A DNA stretch of 64,000 nt, taken from assembly GCA_030062745.1 (NCBI GenBank), contig CP099850.1:6262001-6326000 (forward strand). Reading direction: 5' to 3'. Below are positions 35,101 to 43,429 of this stretch, one piece after another. Source of the DNA: Capitulum mitella (taxonomy: Eukaryota > Arthropoda > Thecostraca > Pollicipedomorpha > Pollicipedidae). Numbering within the stretch: position 1 is the first letter of the stretch; the number at the start of each line of letters is the position of its first letter. Below the pieces are notes generated by a model, which was not told where the DNA came from, did no database searches, and saw nothing but the letters and a program-made list of their open reading frames with translations. The position numbers were made by a program, and so were the translations under genes.

Positions 35101-35179
35101 GCCGGAGGCGGCGGCGGCCGCGCGCGCCCCGCCGCCGCCCCGCTCGCCGTCGCCGGCGTCGCCCGCCGACCGGGCGTAA
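23102..35179 (+). CDS. mirr: Iroquois-class homeobox gene, mirror-like (whole gene, 5 coding exons)
   Basis: Encodes a TALE homeodomain transcription factor of the Iroquois family; family members act in the nucleus in dorsal eye, notum, neural and segmental patterning, often as repressors. Model: exons 23102-23140, 28129-28380, 29188-29301, 32169-32474 and 34884-35179, about 335 residues. Order seen: short N-terminus; CCDTG..YTDPVSG..CSCQY block; WPYSLYYPYGE motif; homeodomain (about residues 143-205) with the three-residue TALE loop; acidic DDDDGDSDAD stretch; KPRIWSLADLA block; Pro/Ala-rich tail. The N-terminal block, ETTSTLKAWL and PRNRTDDDD resemble Drosophila mirror more than araucan or caupolican. 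Junctions 1-2 (phase 0), 3-4 (phase 2) and 4-5 (phase 1) agree; junction 2-3 does not, and exon 4 holds one extra base. Codon third positions are almost all G or C. Iroquois identity is near certain, mirror orthology likely, exon 1 less sure. Confidence 0.93.
23535..23799. mobile_element. hAT-type MITE, 265 bp, intact ends
   Basis: The element is flanked on both sides by the same 8 bases, ACCCCGGG (23527-23534 and 23800-23807), the target duplication length of the hAT superfamily. Its ends are imperfect inverted repeats: left CAGGGACGTAGCCAAG, right (inverted) CAGGCACGTTACCAGG, 12 of 16 matching. Just inside lie a G-rich stretch with two GGGGCCATG words at the left and an 11-C run at the right, which extend the inverted symmetry. 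The interior is AT-rich and has no coding capacity, so it would have been moved by a transposase encoded elsewhere. A perfect target duplication suggests a fairly young insertion. It lies 395 bp into intron 1. Confidence 0.85.
25452..25479. repeat. (CCG)n trinucleotide run
   Basis: Nine perfect CCG-type units in intron 1. Confidence 0.9.
25959..26117. repeat. Tandem repeat, 53-bp unit, 3 copies, in intron 1
   Basis: Units start at 25959, 26012 and 26065. Each begins YGGCARACCAGYRGG and continues with CCTGCCCGG.GGAC.GCAG, then a CCCAGACCGC word; the third is the most diverged. Confidence 0.8.
27821..27865 (+). repeat. Upstream copy of the exon 2 acceptor region
   Basis: ACATGTG..ACTGTCCTCCCCTCC-AGCAGCAC and the following bases match the true exon 2 acceptor region at 28102-28147 at about 36 of 42 positions, with small indels. 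The copy keeps the pyrimidine tract and has a tandem NAGNAG acceptor (CCAGCAG). It implies an old local duplication that copied the splice site and the first codons of exon 2. Confidence 0.75.
27850..27921 (+). CDS. Candidate alternative exon, 72 nt, in frame with exons 1 and 2
   Basis: Bounded by the copied acceptor (CTCCAGCAG) and a near-consensus donor (ATGTATGC|GTGAGTAT). It is exactly 24 codons, has no stop in the frame continued from exon 1, and begins and ends in phase 0, so it could be included or skipped without changing the frame of exon 2. It would encode HCAPSLLAVFETASDVL, then KFRRHVC. The residues do not look like any Iroquois motif I know. An open 72-nt stretch with correct ends can arise by chance, so this is a prediction for transcript data to decide. 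Confidence 0.3.
27921..28038. repeat. Long imperfect inverted repeat (118-bp foldback) before exon 2
   Basis: Outer arms CGTGAGTAT (27921-27929) and ATACTCACG (28030-28038) are perfect complements. Inner arms 27942-27969 and 27979-28006 match at 23 of 28 positions, including CCAAATATTT and GGCACAA, around a 9-nt loop. The outer left arm is the donor of the candidate 72-nt exon. I found no target duplication, so a foldback transposon is possible but unproven. Confidence 0.75.
28129..28380 (+). CDS. mirr: mirr-like gene, exon 2 (N-terminal conserved block)
   Basis: 84 codons in one open frame. The acceptor is a pyrimidine tract ending CTCCGGCAG|CAC. The protein carries GQKCCDTGRVLYTDPVSG, then AICSCQYG, then LLAYQRLASGLPLMYG and DSAYLQAL. 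Mirror-type Iroquois proteins have the same order: CCDTGR, YTDPVTG, CSCQY, YQRL and SAYL. The exon ends in an alanine run, ...AAAAASP|GTCAGT, in phase 0. The donor is non-consensus at +3. The only other in-frame candidate before the stop at 28441 is at 28413, preceded by an arginine run that looks non-coding. The frame is open upstream to 28015, but that part lies in the intron. A second copy of the acceptor region lies at 27821-27865. Confidence 0.9.
28381..29187 (+). other. mirr: Intron 2 of the mirr-like gene
   Basis: About 807 bp, GTCAGT...CGCAG. AT-moderate; contains a poly-C stretch near 28548 and no recognisable element. Its boundaries are the least certain in the gene because the flanking exons disagree in phase. 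Confidence 0.5.
29188..29301 (+). CDS. mirr: mirr-like gene, exon 3 (region before the homeodomain)
   Basis: In the frame set by the donor this exon reads GVPLAPPLGTPAWPYSLYY, then PYGETGLSPYSLPPG. The WPY..YYPYG core matches the WPYPSMYHPYD stretch that precedes the homeodomain in Drosophila mirror. The end is firm: CCCGG|GTGAGT, two bases into a codon, and exon 4 supplies the third base (PPG-YGFGLDG). The start is not firm. The best acceptor (GGTCGCAG|GGGAAGG) opens one base out of step with exon 2, and every nearby AG shares that phase. One spurious base near 29188-29210, or a different exon 2 donor, would resolve it. In the exon 2 frame the exon opens GKEE, which recalls the LKEN of mirror at this spot and favours an indel inside the exon. 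Confidence 0.8.
29267..29436 (+). repeat. Tandem 43-44-bp repeat containing the exon 3 donor, 4 copies
   Basis: Units at 29267-29310, 29311-29354, 29355-29397 and 29398-29436. Each carries GAGACSGGCCTCTCMCC, GTACAGCCTGCC and then CCGGGTGAGTACC. The first is the coding end of exon 3 plus its donor. Units 2 and 3 keep GTGAGT (GT at 29346 and 29389); unit 4 has GGTGGC. Using donor 2 or 3 would bring the TGA inside the first donor into frame. Confidence 0.9.
29302..32168 (+). other. mirr: Intron 3 of the mirr-like gene
   Basis: About 2.9 kb, GTGAGT...CACAG, in phase 2. It starts inside the tandem donor repeat. A GC-rich island at about 30020-30760 holds homeodomain-type words (GCTAATTGG near 30226, CCAATTATCG near 30300) and a 12-bp hairpin at 30531-30568. 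29460-30000 and 30780-32160 are AT-moderate with no gene I can recognise. Confidence 0.6.
30531..30568. repeat. Hairpin, 12-bp perfect stem
   Basis: CGGGCAGTGGCC (30531-30542) and its exact complement GGCCACTGCCCG (30557-30568) enclose a 14-nt loop, inside the GC-rich island of intron 3. Confidence 0.7.
32169..32474 (+). CDS. mirr: mirr-like gene, exon 4 (homeodomain and acidic block)
   Basis: Opens after ACAG|G and reads YGFGLDGARRKNATRETTS, then [40 protein letters not shown] and ARRRLKK: the Iroquois homeodomain, including the TALE PYP insertion between helices 1 and 2 and the recognition helix with WFANARRR. Family members continue ENKMTWEPRNRTDDDD. That is encoded here one frame over, starting at 32369, and runs on through GDSDADVGKSDDDAKPERE to the donor GAAG|GTGAGG. 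So one extra G sits at 32368-32369. The shifted frame gives the correct phase for exon 5, so the exon itself is intact apart from this base. I see no splice site that could remove it. Unlike typical drift, the rest of the domain shows no damage. Confidence 0.96.
32475..34883 (+). other. mirr: Intron 4 of the mirr-like gene
   Basis: About 2.4 kb, GTGAGG...GCGCAG, in phase 1. It contains GC-rich islands at about 32930-33280 and 33640-34320. The first has an enhancer-like core at 32980-33060. The 3' end carries the duplicated acceptor. A C-rich run (CCGCCCC)n sits near 34283-34310. 32520-32900 and 34340-34780 are AT-moderate, with nothing recognised. Confidence 0.6.
32980..33060. promoter_or_regulatory. 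Candidate cis-regulatory core in intron 4
   Basis: Within GC-rich sequence lie, close together, TGATGACGTTACACG (CRE-like), AATCACGTG (E-box) and GTTAATTGTCCATAAAAG (homeodomain and posterior-Hox-like). Clustered AT words in a GC background suggest preserved binding sites. Function is inferred only. Confidence 0.3.
34822..34893 (+). repeat. Tandem duplication of the exon 5 acceptor
   Basis: GGTCGCTCCTGTTTGCCGC-AGGTTCGCTGG (from 34822) and GGTCTCTCCTATCTGCCGCGCAGGTTCGCCGG (from 34861) are near-identical and both end in a usable acceptor, 41 bp apart. Only the second gives the conserved frame. Confidence 0.8.
34884..35179 (+). CDS. mirr: mirr-like gene, exon 5 (C-terminal block and stop)
   Basis: The acceptor GCCGCGCAG|GT supplies two bases that complete the last codon of exon 4 (ERE-G). 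It reads SPADPSPEERSSPTAEEP, then RSPVKPRIWSLADLAMSG; the KP[KR]IWSLAD motif is conserved in Iroquois C-termini. It then becomes Pro/Ala/Gly-rich (LPPLAQPFLPGGGKLLLPFG, later APPPPRSPSPASPADRA) and stops with TAA at 35177-35179. The tail after the SLAD block is only about 65 residues, much shorter than in Drosophila mirror. I see no donor or further exon after it, so the short tail looks real. A duplicate of the acceptor lies 41 bp upstream and would shift the frame if used. Confidence 0.92.
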
Positions 35180-35920
35180 TGCTGCCGGGCGCCGCCGCCG
35201 ACGACCTGCCACAGGGAAGCAAACCAAAACATGTGCGTGGGATGGATGCGCGGCGCGCGCGCTGCTTTAATTTATTGTGTGGGCCGGCAGGTGCGCGTCG
35301 CGCCGGCGGGCGGTCGCCTGGCCGGCCGACGGGCGTCGACGACGACGCTCGGCCGACGACGGGGCTATTCGTGTTATTGTTTTTCCGCAGCGGTCCCGGC
35401 GGCATTCGCCTGAGTTCCCAGTACTAGCGAAATCAAAATGCAGCAGGTAGACCGCACGCCATTGTTGTCCTTTCATAGCGTTTTATGCATTGCCGCACGC
35501 AAGATATTGGAGGATATTATTCGCATCATTTTAGTCGTTTCTGAACTTGACAGTGCACCTGCTATGGCCTGTGATAATGTGTATGTTGCGTTGGTCTGAA
35601 TATCCGCTTGGATGCTATATTTGTGCCTCTAAAACATCATATCTCGCACTTGGCGAATGCGGTTCACGGGACGCTTTCTTTCTAGTAGTGCTTTATCAGT
35701 AAAGATTATCATGCTATCAGCCGACTGTACGCAGCACGAAATTATGTTTAGGCCGGGAAGAAATTGCATCTTGGATGTGTATTCATGTGCATAGCTAACA
35801 TGAAATCCTGCGAGTTAGAGAAGTGCGTTGTATGACGTTCATTCCACGTATCATGTGTTCAATGTTCTTGTAAAAACACATTTGTCAAGTTCCTTGTAAA
35901 TAAACCTCATCTGTTGTTTT
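35180..35920 (+). other. mirr: 3' UTR of the mirr-like gene
   Basis: About 720 bp between the stop codon and a canonical poly(A) signal. The first 240 bp are GC-rich (CpG words, GTCGACGACG runs), the rest AT-moderate. Base composition changes at about 35430, and the extent is inferred from the poly(A) signal alone. Confidence 0.5.
35895..35904 (+). terminator. Poly(A) signal AATAAA overlapping a Pumilio-type TGTAAATA site
   Basis: AATAAA lies at 35899-35904, followed within 30 bp by a T/GT-rich stretch (CTGTTGTTTTCATTGTATTG), the usual layout of a cleavage site. The overlapping TGTAAATA at 35895-35902 matches the Pumilio element consensus UGUANAUA. Confidence 0.5.
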
Positions 35921-38900
35921 CATTGTATTGTTTCTTTTCATGAATTCAGTATCCAGACTGAGGTGAAGACTTTGTTCATGAATATTTGTGGAAAATGAAC
36001 AGCTCAAACATGAATAAACTTTTGAGACAACAGAAGAGCAAGGAATGATGTCAAGACAAAATGCAAAATGATCCAGTAAGCGTCCCACATCCTTGGTATA
36101 CAAACATGTGTTGGTTGTAGTTTGAAGGCAATGTAATAGTACCCAAGAAATACAATTTCTTTGATTTCAATGTCCGTTGATTCCTACGCAAAACAAAACA
36201 ACTGAACATATTAGTATATAATCACCTACTTATAAAAATGTATACTAAAAGTATATACCACAAAGTAAACAAAGCAAAAGTATATGCATATATATGCATA
36301 TAATAAATGTAAATGCATATGTATATATACTACAAGAACATATATCAGAGTACACTAAGAGCATATAAAGATGTAATTCTATCCATCAATGACCTCGATG
36401 GGATGGAATATGAACGAATGTGCCAGGACTCAAGGCCAGCGCCGCTAAGTAGGGCTACCAGTGCTCGCGCGCTATAACTAGCCATGTCCTACATGATTTG
36501 AGCAGATAAAGTCGGCGTAACGACGAAACCGCCACCAGGGCGACCGCGGAGAACAATAGAGGCCGGAGCGCTGACGAACGCGGTCCGACGCGGCACCTGT
36601 AGCGGAATGCCCGCGAACACGGCGCCGCTTGTCGCGGGCGATCCCGCGCGGAGCGGACGCCGATCGCCGGCGGACAGTCGTTCGTTCCGCACGCGGCAGG
36701 CCCGTGCTGCCGGGTCGCCTCCCTCGCCGCGTCGCCGGCGAACTGGAGCCTGGCCGGCGCCGTCCGCCGTTCGCAGGCCGCGCCGAGACGGTCTCACGCT
36801 ATTCCCGGCGATCGCAATTATCGCCGGCCATTCTTCTGCCCGCCGCGACAGGGCGGGCGTCGTCGGCCGGCTCTCGCGCGCGCGTGCGCGCCGCTTCGGG
36901 CGTGCACCAGCGTGACCCGCTGTTGACATGCTGTTTCACGTGGCTCTGGTTGATGCGTGCCGCGAGAGCGGCGGGCGGCAGCGCCGGCCATACTGGGGCA
37001 GCTTATTCGGCCGGGCTCCAACAGAGATCGATGATGTCACAAGTGCTCGAGCCGTGGCCGTCGGTGGAATATTTATTCTGGGTGTATTAATAAATCACCA
37101 CGTCGGAACCTTGCTAATACAAGTGGGAGCGATTTGTTTCAGAAAAGCTGGCGTCGCTTGCAAGGTGCGTCGGAAAGTTTCACATGATTTTCGCATTCAT
37201 TTGCACATCTGAGACCGGCCTGCGGAAAACTTCGGCTGGAACTTCCTTTAATAACTTTTTAATGCCATCAAATTCATCTTCACCAAATGCTAGACTCAGC
37301 ACATTTCTTTTCGCCCTGCGGGCCTAATTTATACACATGAAAAAGTTATTAGCATACATCAAAAATTCTAATAACCAAGAGAGGACAGACCGTGTTGACA
37401 CTTTTTAATTTAGAAAGAGAAGCCTGGTGGAGGAAACTTAGAATGCTACGCGGCCGACTATCATCACGACCGACCGGAGGAAAATCCGTGTGAATATTAA
37501 TATTCATGAATGCTAAAAAGTTTCGGGTAAAACTTTTTTGAAGATTTCACAAAAATGGAGGTTTCGAAACCGGGATATCAAGTTTAGTAAATGATACTTA
37601 CAATCCTAGAAGCTCTTACGTCACAGAAGACAGCCATGGTCGAAGACTGTTGACGTTCGTCCAACTTCATTATTTGTTGCTGTTACTTCCAGTCGCAAAA
37701 TGAAGTACACTTTTTAAACTAAAAAATGCTTTTCAAAAGCAGCGAGATGAATCCGAGACTTGAGTGTATGAACCACTCCTGAAGGTTTGCATTCCCTCCG
37801 TGATACTCAACTGCTGTGGGTCACATCAGAAAAAAACTAACGAATGTTGTTTTTCCACTTAAAAGCTCTCCGGTTATTATCAATGTAATGTCGTTGGTAC
37901 TTCGACAATCTGTTACAAATTTCGGAACATCGGGAATGTACCGAGGCTTGACTTTACGGGATTTTGCTATGAAAAAAACGAAAAATGCCTTTGGTAGCCT
38001 TAACAGATGTTCTATACGTGTTTTCAAGCCATCATATTTCTTCAGTCCATCAGTAACTTGTTTTAGGAGCATGAACGAGTGGGGTTCTACGCTGAATTTT
38101 TCTATATTTTTCTTGCTATAAGATTTTTTACGTTAAACTAAACTTTGCATGAGTTTCTGGTAGCGAATGTCAATGCAAATTTGGATAAATTGACGCTTTT
38201 ATTGTGCAGCATAACAGACATTGCAAGAGGTTATTCTGCTGAAGGTAATTGACATTTGAATAATAACTAGTAAGGGTATGCAACGCATGAAACAGGCAAG
38301 GTGAGCAAACGCTCCATGGTCTAGTGATATATCACAAGTCATCCGACTTGAATCAGTGAACTTCCTATGAATGACGCACGCTTTTAAAACGGGAAGAAAT
38401 CTTTTACTTTTTCTGCAGATTTGCATTCTTGTAGTCCGTGAGTCTCTGCCAGCTAAAACATCTGATGAGATGCCACCGCACAAAATCGTCCGTCCACCAA
38501 ACCAAACCAAAACGAAAACCAAACTGCTGTGAACACAAAACGTCTTCTATTTTTTTCTCCTCCTTAGGTCTTAGTCGATGTGAATCATGGGTGCGTCAAC
38601 AGAGAAATACAGGATGCAAAGCCTTGGGCATGAAGAATTATTCGCAATGTGTAGGCTTTTCAAATGAGGCGCGGTAATCAAACATGTCGACAAACATGTC
38701 AATAACATGGATACTCGTACATCGTGGGCCGGAGGCTTTCGGCTCTCAGTACGAAGGAAAGACGTACGTTGAGCTACACCATGGTGCTCTTTTCAAGTCG
38801 CTAAAATTTTAGTAACGCAAGCACAACACCCCACCCTTGAAAACTTGGAAACAGCATTTGTTACTGCTTGCGCGTGGCATGTGGGCCGTGCACATAGAAA

Positions 38901-39765
38901 CGTGCTGTGCGCCTAGAACATGATATTGTTGTTCATTTCATTTTGAACATACTGAGTGCTAAAGTTTTTTTTTCTTTGGGAGTAGTAAAAGTGAAACGTA
39001 ATTAATTTCCTCTGGGTCAAATGGAAACATTATTCACTTTCGTGCCTACCTAACTGCGATTTTCACTGATAAATGCAATGTTCCGAGTTCACGGGACACA
39101 TTTTCGTGGAGGTGTGGTATATCATACTTGTTTCAAGCGAACTGAGGCCATTCGCGGCACAGGTAATTTTGTGGTTACTGCTGATTTTGGGCCGCATCCA
39201 TCATTTCTATCTGAGGAGTGGAGCATCACACTCTTCGCCGTCAGAATACCCATTTACTCGTTTTGAGTTTTATCGGTATGTTTTGCTAGGGTGATGTTTT
39301 GGATACGAACTCATGATTATCATGAGATATTGTCCGTTAAAATGAATTAATCGCGATCGAAACTAAATAAATCGCTATCGTTAAATTGTAAACAAATTGT
39401 GGTTAAATTGATCGAAAATAACTACTCTCGCCATTGCCAGTTGAAGGATGCAATCTGAAAGCAAAGCCCCATTCATTTGTCTCCAGAACAAGATCAGTCC
39501 TTCTTTCTCATCCGCTATGTTATGCCCTGGCTTTGATGTCATCTACACACATCCACAATGGGACAAAAGGCCTTATAAGGAGACACCCAACTGATTCCTT
39601 CATCTATTTTATTTTTCATCCACTCAAAAACGCAGTTCTTAGGCATTTGGATGAGAGAGTTTTTTCCTTTTTTTTTTTTTTCTCGCCACGTCCCCGTCAG
39701 TGACCGAACGCATCGAGCCCTCCCACATCTGTCCGGGGAAGCCCTGACAACCCTTCCCTGCTTCA
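35921..39765. other. AT-rich gene-free 3' flank
   Basis: AT-rich with TATATGCATATATA-type low-complexity sequence at 36270-36335. A GC-rich island at 36520-36980 is the only composition change. No gene recognised. Confidence 0.45.
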
Positions 39766-40980
39766 AGAAAACGAACCCTTCCCCTGGCGAGCCGCCTCCG
39801 CGCGAGCCGGGCCGGCCGACGCCGCGGCGCCGTATTTCGGCCGACGCGCCGACGACGACGCGTCGGCCGCGACGGCGACGCGCGGGCGGCGCGTCGACAA
39901 TGCCCTGGCAGCGGCCGCCGGCGCCGCCCGCGGAATCCGTGTAATACATCGCCGCCGATAGAGTTATTAGACTGTGCCGACAGTGACCGATGCGGTATTT
40001 GTAAACGAGGCTCGGACAGCGCGCGCCGGCGGCCGCGAGGTGCCGGCGCGTCGAGAACGGCGCGGCTGTCGAGCGCCGACGCGGCCCAGCACGCCGCGCC
40101 CGCGGGAGAGCGATCGACGGCAGCTGGAAGAGCCCCCGCTGACTCCAGAGGGAAGGGAACAGCGGCCAGGGAAGCGGCTCGCAACTGCGTCGCTGGACAT
40201 TTTTTCAAAACAGCTGGTGGTCTAGGCGCTGTCGACGGCAGGCACCGGCGGAAAGAGTCGTTCGTTTTCCTGAAGCAGCCAGCGGCCCGCTGGGTTGGCA
40301 CGCACCATCAGTGCGCGATATTCAGGACATCGCCTCCGGCACTGGTTTTGATTGGATCCGCGCTGTGACTGTCGAGAGGCCTCGCCGCGGCGCGCTGGCG
40401 GGCGGCCGTATTGGCAGGGGCTGGGGAGCAGCTCGACGGACTGCGAGGCACGCCTCTAGCGCGCCCGACGCCCGCCGGCCGGCCGTGCAGGCTCCCCCGC
40501 CGCAGCCGGCCCGAAGCGCACCACCTCATTAGCCCCGGCGCCGAAAAACCCTCAAACAAGAAAGATTAGACAAAAACGGCGCCGAGATAAATAGGCGGCG
40601 TGATACGGCGCGGCCGCCGCGTCAGAACCGGCGCGGCGGAGACGAGGGCGAGGCGGCCGCCGCGCGGCGCTGGACGCTCGTTAACCCGGCCCGGCGCCGA
40701 AAAAGCGGCCGGGACAAATGGAAACTGGAGCGGCGCCCAAGACGGATGGAGTGCGCCGTGACTGCCGCAGTCTGCGGCGGGCACGTGCCGGCACGTCTGC
40801 ACGCCCTGAATCACGGCCGCCGGGGCCCAGTCGCCCGGCCGGGGCGGCGGCAGACGCGCGCCGCGATCGTGTGGCGACCCCCGGTCAGGAGCTCGGTTTC
40901 CGGGCACTGAGGGGAAACGGTGGCTCTGGAGCCGTGCAGGCGTGTCACGTGCATGGTGGGAATAGTGCAAATGGTATTTC
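39766..40980. promoter_or_regulatory. GC-rich island with homeodomain words
   Basis: GAGTTATTAGACTGTG near 39960, TTTGTAAACGAGG near 39998 (forkhead-like), CCTCATTAGCC near 40524 and GAGATAAATAGG near 40586 within CpG-rich DNA. Candidate regulatory block 4.6 kb or more downstream of the stop codon. Confidence 0.28.
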
Positions 40981-43429
40981 TGGCTATCTTTTAATTGTTT
41001 CGGTCGACACTTCGACCTACGTCTGATAAAAGCCGTTTCTGCGCTAGGGATGCATGTCACCGTTCATTTTAAGAGCGAAATTATTTCAGCATGGTGCTTC
41101 CGCGTTGCCGTCAAAAATCGGCACACACAGCAAGTGATTTTGTATTTATCACTTCAGCACGACCATATTTCATCCTCCAAAGCCGATTAAAAAACGAACA
41201 TTTAGGCCGTTTTCACAACGACGGTGCAATTATAAATGTAAGCTGACACGACTTCTCAACTTTCCAGTATCTACAGCGAAAAACGGCAATGTGCGGGCAT
41301 ACCACAGTGTTGTAATTAGACCAAGAACGGTGTTGCGTTAAAGATTTCAAGGCTAATGCAATTTTAATTGATGTGAACGGCAACATTTGGCGAAATATGT
41401 CGGCTTACATACCGGATAACACTGGAACGGCTACAGTAACGGCCGCGGCTATTTTGATCCTGACTGCTTGTTCATACCGCCGACTACTTATTGATAACTT
41501 GACTCCTCCTGACAACTTGTTGCTGACTATTCGCTCTACTTGTTGGTACTACTTGTTGGCACTGACGAACTGCACCGAAAGCCTCCACCGAAGGCCGGAC
41601 TCCGCGTAGTCAGCTGAGGTCATTCCTCCAGCCCGCCAGGCCGCGGCGGCCGCTCGCACGCTGGGAGGTGCCGCGCGCCGTTCGGCGGCCCGTCAGCGGC
41701 GGGTCGTCACCGTGCGGCGGGCAGCGTGGCCGCCGTAACGGCCTCCGGTGAGCCGGTGTTGACCGCGCGGCCGAACGGTCACGGCGTGACGACTCGGCGG
41801 CCATCGCCGCCCGTCATAAAGCTGAAAACGATAACGCTCCCAGACGTATTAGCCAAAAAAGGTCATTACAGTTTTTACCGGAATCCGGTCATCATGGCGA
41901 AGGCTGCTTGAACCGTGACATCGGCCCTCATTGACAGTGGCGCAGGCGAAGGTCGTTAATGTTTGCTGTCTATTGTCTTCACTGAACAGTCTACAGTTCG
42001 AATTGCCATCATAAATGAGAACTTCGTGATTTTTGGAACTGCTGCGACGAGAAAAGTGCAGCATTTGGCATGCTGAAAATGCACTTACATGAAATAACAC
42101 ATAGCACAAAAGCAGCATAAACAGACAGAACACAAAGAACACACAGGGCTTACGTACTATGTTACATGTATGATGCCATGAACAATGGCAAGGTGGTGCA
42201 GGTTTGATTTGAACATACAAATGGCCGTCACACTGTGAGCGTCTGAAAGCAGACCCCGTGAAACCAATGTTTTTCCTTATTTGAAACAATGGCGTATGCC
42301 TTTTCAGCATAAAAACATGCCTGAAGTCCCATTTGTTTGAGCCATGGAGTTTTCAGACGTTCAGGGTTTTTTGCCCCCTTTATCTTACATTTCTTTCACC
42401 TTGTTCTCCATTCGTCTTGCAACTGAAAAGACACCGTATCTAGGACGACAATGGGTGCAAAAAATCGTAATCCTGCAGCTATACAGATGTGGTCACTGTG
42501 TTCATTGTCGGCTCTCCGCAGGAGGATCGTGTTGAGGTTGAAAAAAGTGCAATGCATCAGCCAGTTTTGCACAGTACCACGATCAATGCAGAGAGCACAG
42601 CAGTTAAGCAGTGCATAAAGCACAGAGCATAGAGCACCAGCAGCTAAACAGTAAAATATGCCTCTCTTTTCTAGGCGTACAACTTCGGATTACGACTATA
42701 ATTGTTTTTGGAAATATCCTGATGGTATGCACGCTTATTCATTCAGGCATTTATTTGGGTCTTGTCTGAGCTTACGCTCATGGAACCTTCCGGCCTCTGC
42801 ACCCGTTTTCTCATGCACCAAGCCAGAGGAAAAAAACTATTTCAAAAGAAAATGGTTATTAACCAAAAACTCTGGAGTCAGCATTTACCCGATGCCCTTA
42901 AGGTCAAGAGACTTCACTGATTAGGCTAATCGTCTGGTTGCTTTTCATTGTGACGGCATGCAAACAACCCAATAAAATGACGAACGAAACAGTCATTTAT
43001 TTCGTTTTGACAGGCATGTAGAACAATTAATCCAACTTCTTTAAGGCATTCGGGAGATCAATGCACAAGAATGCGGGCGCCGTTGTGAATGTCACTTTCC
43101 CTGTTCGTGGAAAATAAAGCTATTTAACACGACTATGTGGCCTGGGCGAGAAACGTGTCATTCATACTTTCTTCCTCCATTCAAGGACACCATATAAGAG
43201 CGTTTAGGAATGCGGTTATTGTCAAAGGCGGTCAATGCGCTTCTTTTCTACATAATGCCGCCTTTGCAAAATTTAGTAGTGGGGCGTGATGCTTCGCAAC
43301 AGGCGAGTATATCTGAAAAGCCTTGCACATTAAAAGGAAGAGGCCGTTGAACGCACCCCTACAGACACTGCGTTATTTCCATGCGAAACAGCTTCTCACA
43401 GACTGTCGCAGCGTGCTATCAACGCTTCT
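40981..43429. other. Gene-free mostly AT-moderate stretch
   Basis: Small GC-rich patch at 41610-41800; degenerate AGCACAG/CAGC words at 42585-42650. Nothing else. Confidence 0.4.

Noticed and set aside
34471-35232. 253-codon open frame on the minus strand opposite exon 5
   Set aside because: An antisense shadow of GC-rich coding sequence; it has no recognisable motif and overlaps intron and 3' UTR.
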